From Neobacillus paridis (lineage in GTDB: Bacteria > Bacillota > Bacilli > Bacillales > Cytobacillaceae), in the NCBI RefSeq assembly GCF_016765675.1, contig NZ_JAESWB010000278.1:1-64000 (forward strand): DNA of 64,000 nt, in the 5' to 3' direction. The position numbers and the translations under genes were made by a program. The notes under the pieces were generated by a model. The model did no database searches, had not been told where the DNA came from, and worked only from the letters and a program-made list of their open reading frames with translations. Below, piece by piece: positions 63,536-64,000 of the stretch (its first letter is position 1; each line of letters begins with the position of its first letter).

Positions 63536-64000
63536 GCTAACAGCATTCGGTTTCTTTCTTCAATCACACTCGTTCTGTCCCGTAACTTATGGCGGTGAAT
63601 TAGCTCATCATTCGTTACATCACTCGCTTTCCCCCATTCTAATCCACGCTGTTGACAAATTTTGAGGCATTCGTCCATTAACGCCGAATCAATGATCGGC
63701 AGTGAAAAGCTGGTATAGAAATGGTTTGCTTCAATGGCCAGAAGACGCTCGTTTAAAACATTTATCAAATCCCCACTGTCAATGCCAAGTTTCACTAAAG
63801 AATCTGCCTGTGTTTCAAATATTTTAATCGCTTTTTCCAGTGTTCGTTTGGCACCGGCGAAATTTTCTCTACGGTGGTGATATGCGGATACAGCCATTAA
63901 AATGAGACCAACCCAAATGGAATCCTTGTTTCCCGGATCGGACTGTTTCCAATAATCCTCCAAAATTTCGTGACATTCAAAATAATCTCGATCACCGTGA
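63517..64000 (-). CDS. ypuF: DUF309 protein, YpuF-like (5' end beyond window)
   Basis: The frame stays open to the window edge, and the segment upstream of the first possible start encodes HGDRDYFECHEILEDYWKQ. This is the DUF309 signature, so the gene starts beyond 64000. The visible part (about 160 codons) is helical, with GLILMAVSAYHHRRENFAGA. Function is unknown. In B. subtilis ypuF precedes scpA-scpB, which would fit on the far side. Confidence 0.85.
   Translation of the reverse strand, partial: HGDRDYFECHEILEDYWKQSDPGNKDSIWVGLILMAVSAYHHRRENFAGAKRTLEKAIKIFETQADSLVKLGIDSGDLINVLNERLLAIEANHFYTSFSLPIIDSALMDECLKICQQRGLEWGKASDVTNDELIHRHKLRDRTSVIEERNRMLLAKKGNL

Overview
The window is a chromosomal stretch of an endospore-forming Bacillaceae bacterium, close to Bacillus or Neobacillus in the broad sense. 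It follows the order of the Bacillus subtilis dxs-spo0A-bkd-yqj-yqk-spoIIA-spoVA-lysA region over most of its length. It is not B. subtilis: a methylmalonyl-CoA mutase operon follows the bkd operon, an HMG-CoA lyase and an arcD/arcT-like pair are present, and the spoVA operon lacks its middle genes. Base composition is moderately AT-rich, Shine-Dalgarno (SD) sites are strong, and TTG/GTG starts are common. Several starts given here are internal to the longest reading frame because the SD sequence lies inside that frame. No complete insertion sequence, prophage, CRISPR array, rRNA or tRNA gene was seen.

Layout. 1-7.9 kb: isoprenoid precursor synthesis and DNA maintenance (dxs, yqxC, ahrC, recN), then sporulation genes spoIVB and spo0A. 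The spo0A upstream region has two copies of a SigH-like promoter overlapped by a Spo0A box. 8-19.7 kb: a glycerophosphodiesterase, a DUF2627 membrane protein, and the branched-chain keto acid operon ptb-bcd-buk-lpdV-bkdAA-bkdAB-bkdB. A sigma-54 promoter, a 15-bp-arm palindrome and a cre-like site lie between the activator gene bkdR and ptb. 19.8-28 kb: methylmalonyl-CoA mutase (two subunits) and its GTPase chaperone, bacilliredoxin BrxB, a 32-residue Prli42-type protein, the epimerase and a carboxyltransferase. With bkd these form a route from Val/Ile/Leu through propionyl-CoA to succinyl-CoA. The biotin carboxylase partner is not in the window.

28-42 kb: an M20 peptidase, DNA polymerase IV, glucose-6-phosphate dehydrogenase, RNase Z, NamA, a membrane glycosyltransferase, and ProI under a proline T-box (CCU specifier). 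Then come YqjP, YqjQ and an aminotransferase plus basic amino acid antiporter operon. A tandem array of four 52-bp hairpin-forming units lies between rnz and namA. 42-49 kb: small proteins (YqzH, CDGSH), YqkD, HMG-CoA lyase, a probable thiolase remnant, YqkE, YqkF, the 43-residue FtsZ inhibitor MciZ, NudF and an endonuclease-Q-like PHP protein. 48.5-64 kb: spoIIM, fur, yqzK, xerD, nucleoside catabolism (deoB, punA, pdp), dacF, spoIIAA-AB-sigF, a shortened spoVA operon (AA, AB, AF), lysA, ypuA under an ECF-type promoter, ribT and a partial ypuF.

The genes most likely to reward follow-up are the shortened spoVA operon, the duplicated spo0A control module, the dxs leader attenuator, the bkd control region, the 52-bp array and the short dispersed repeats. 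All function names come from recognising family motifs and gene order by eye; no database search was run.
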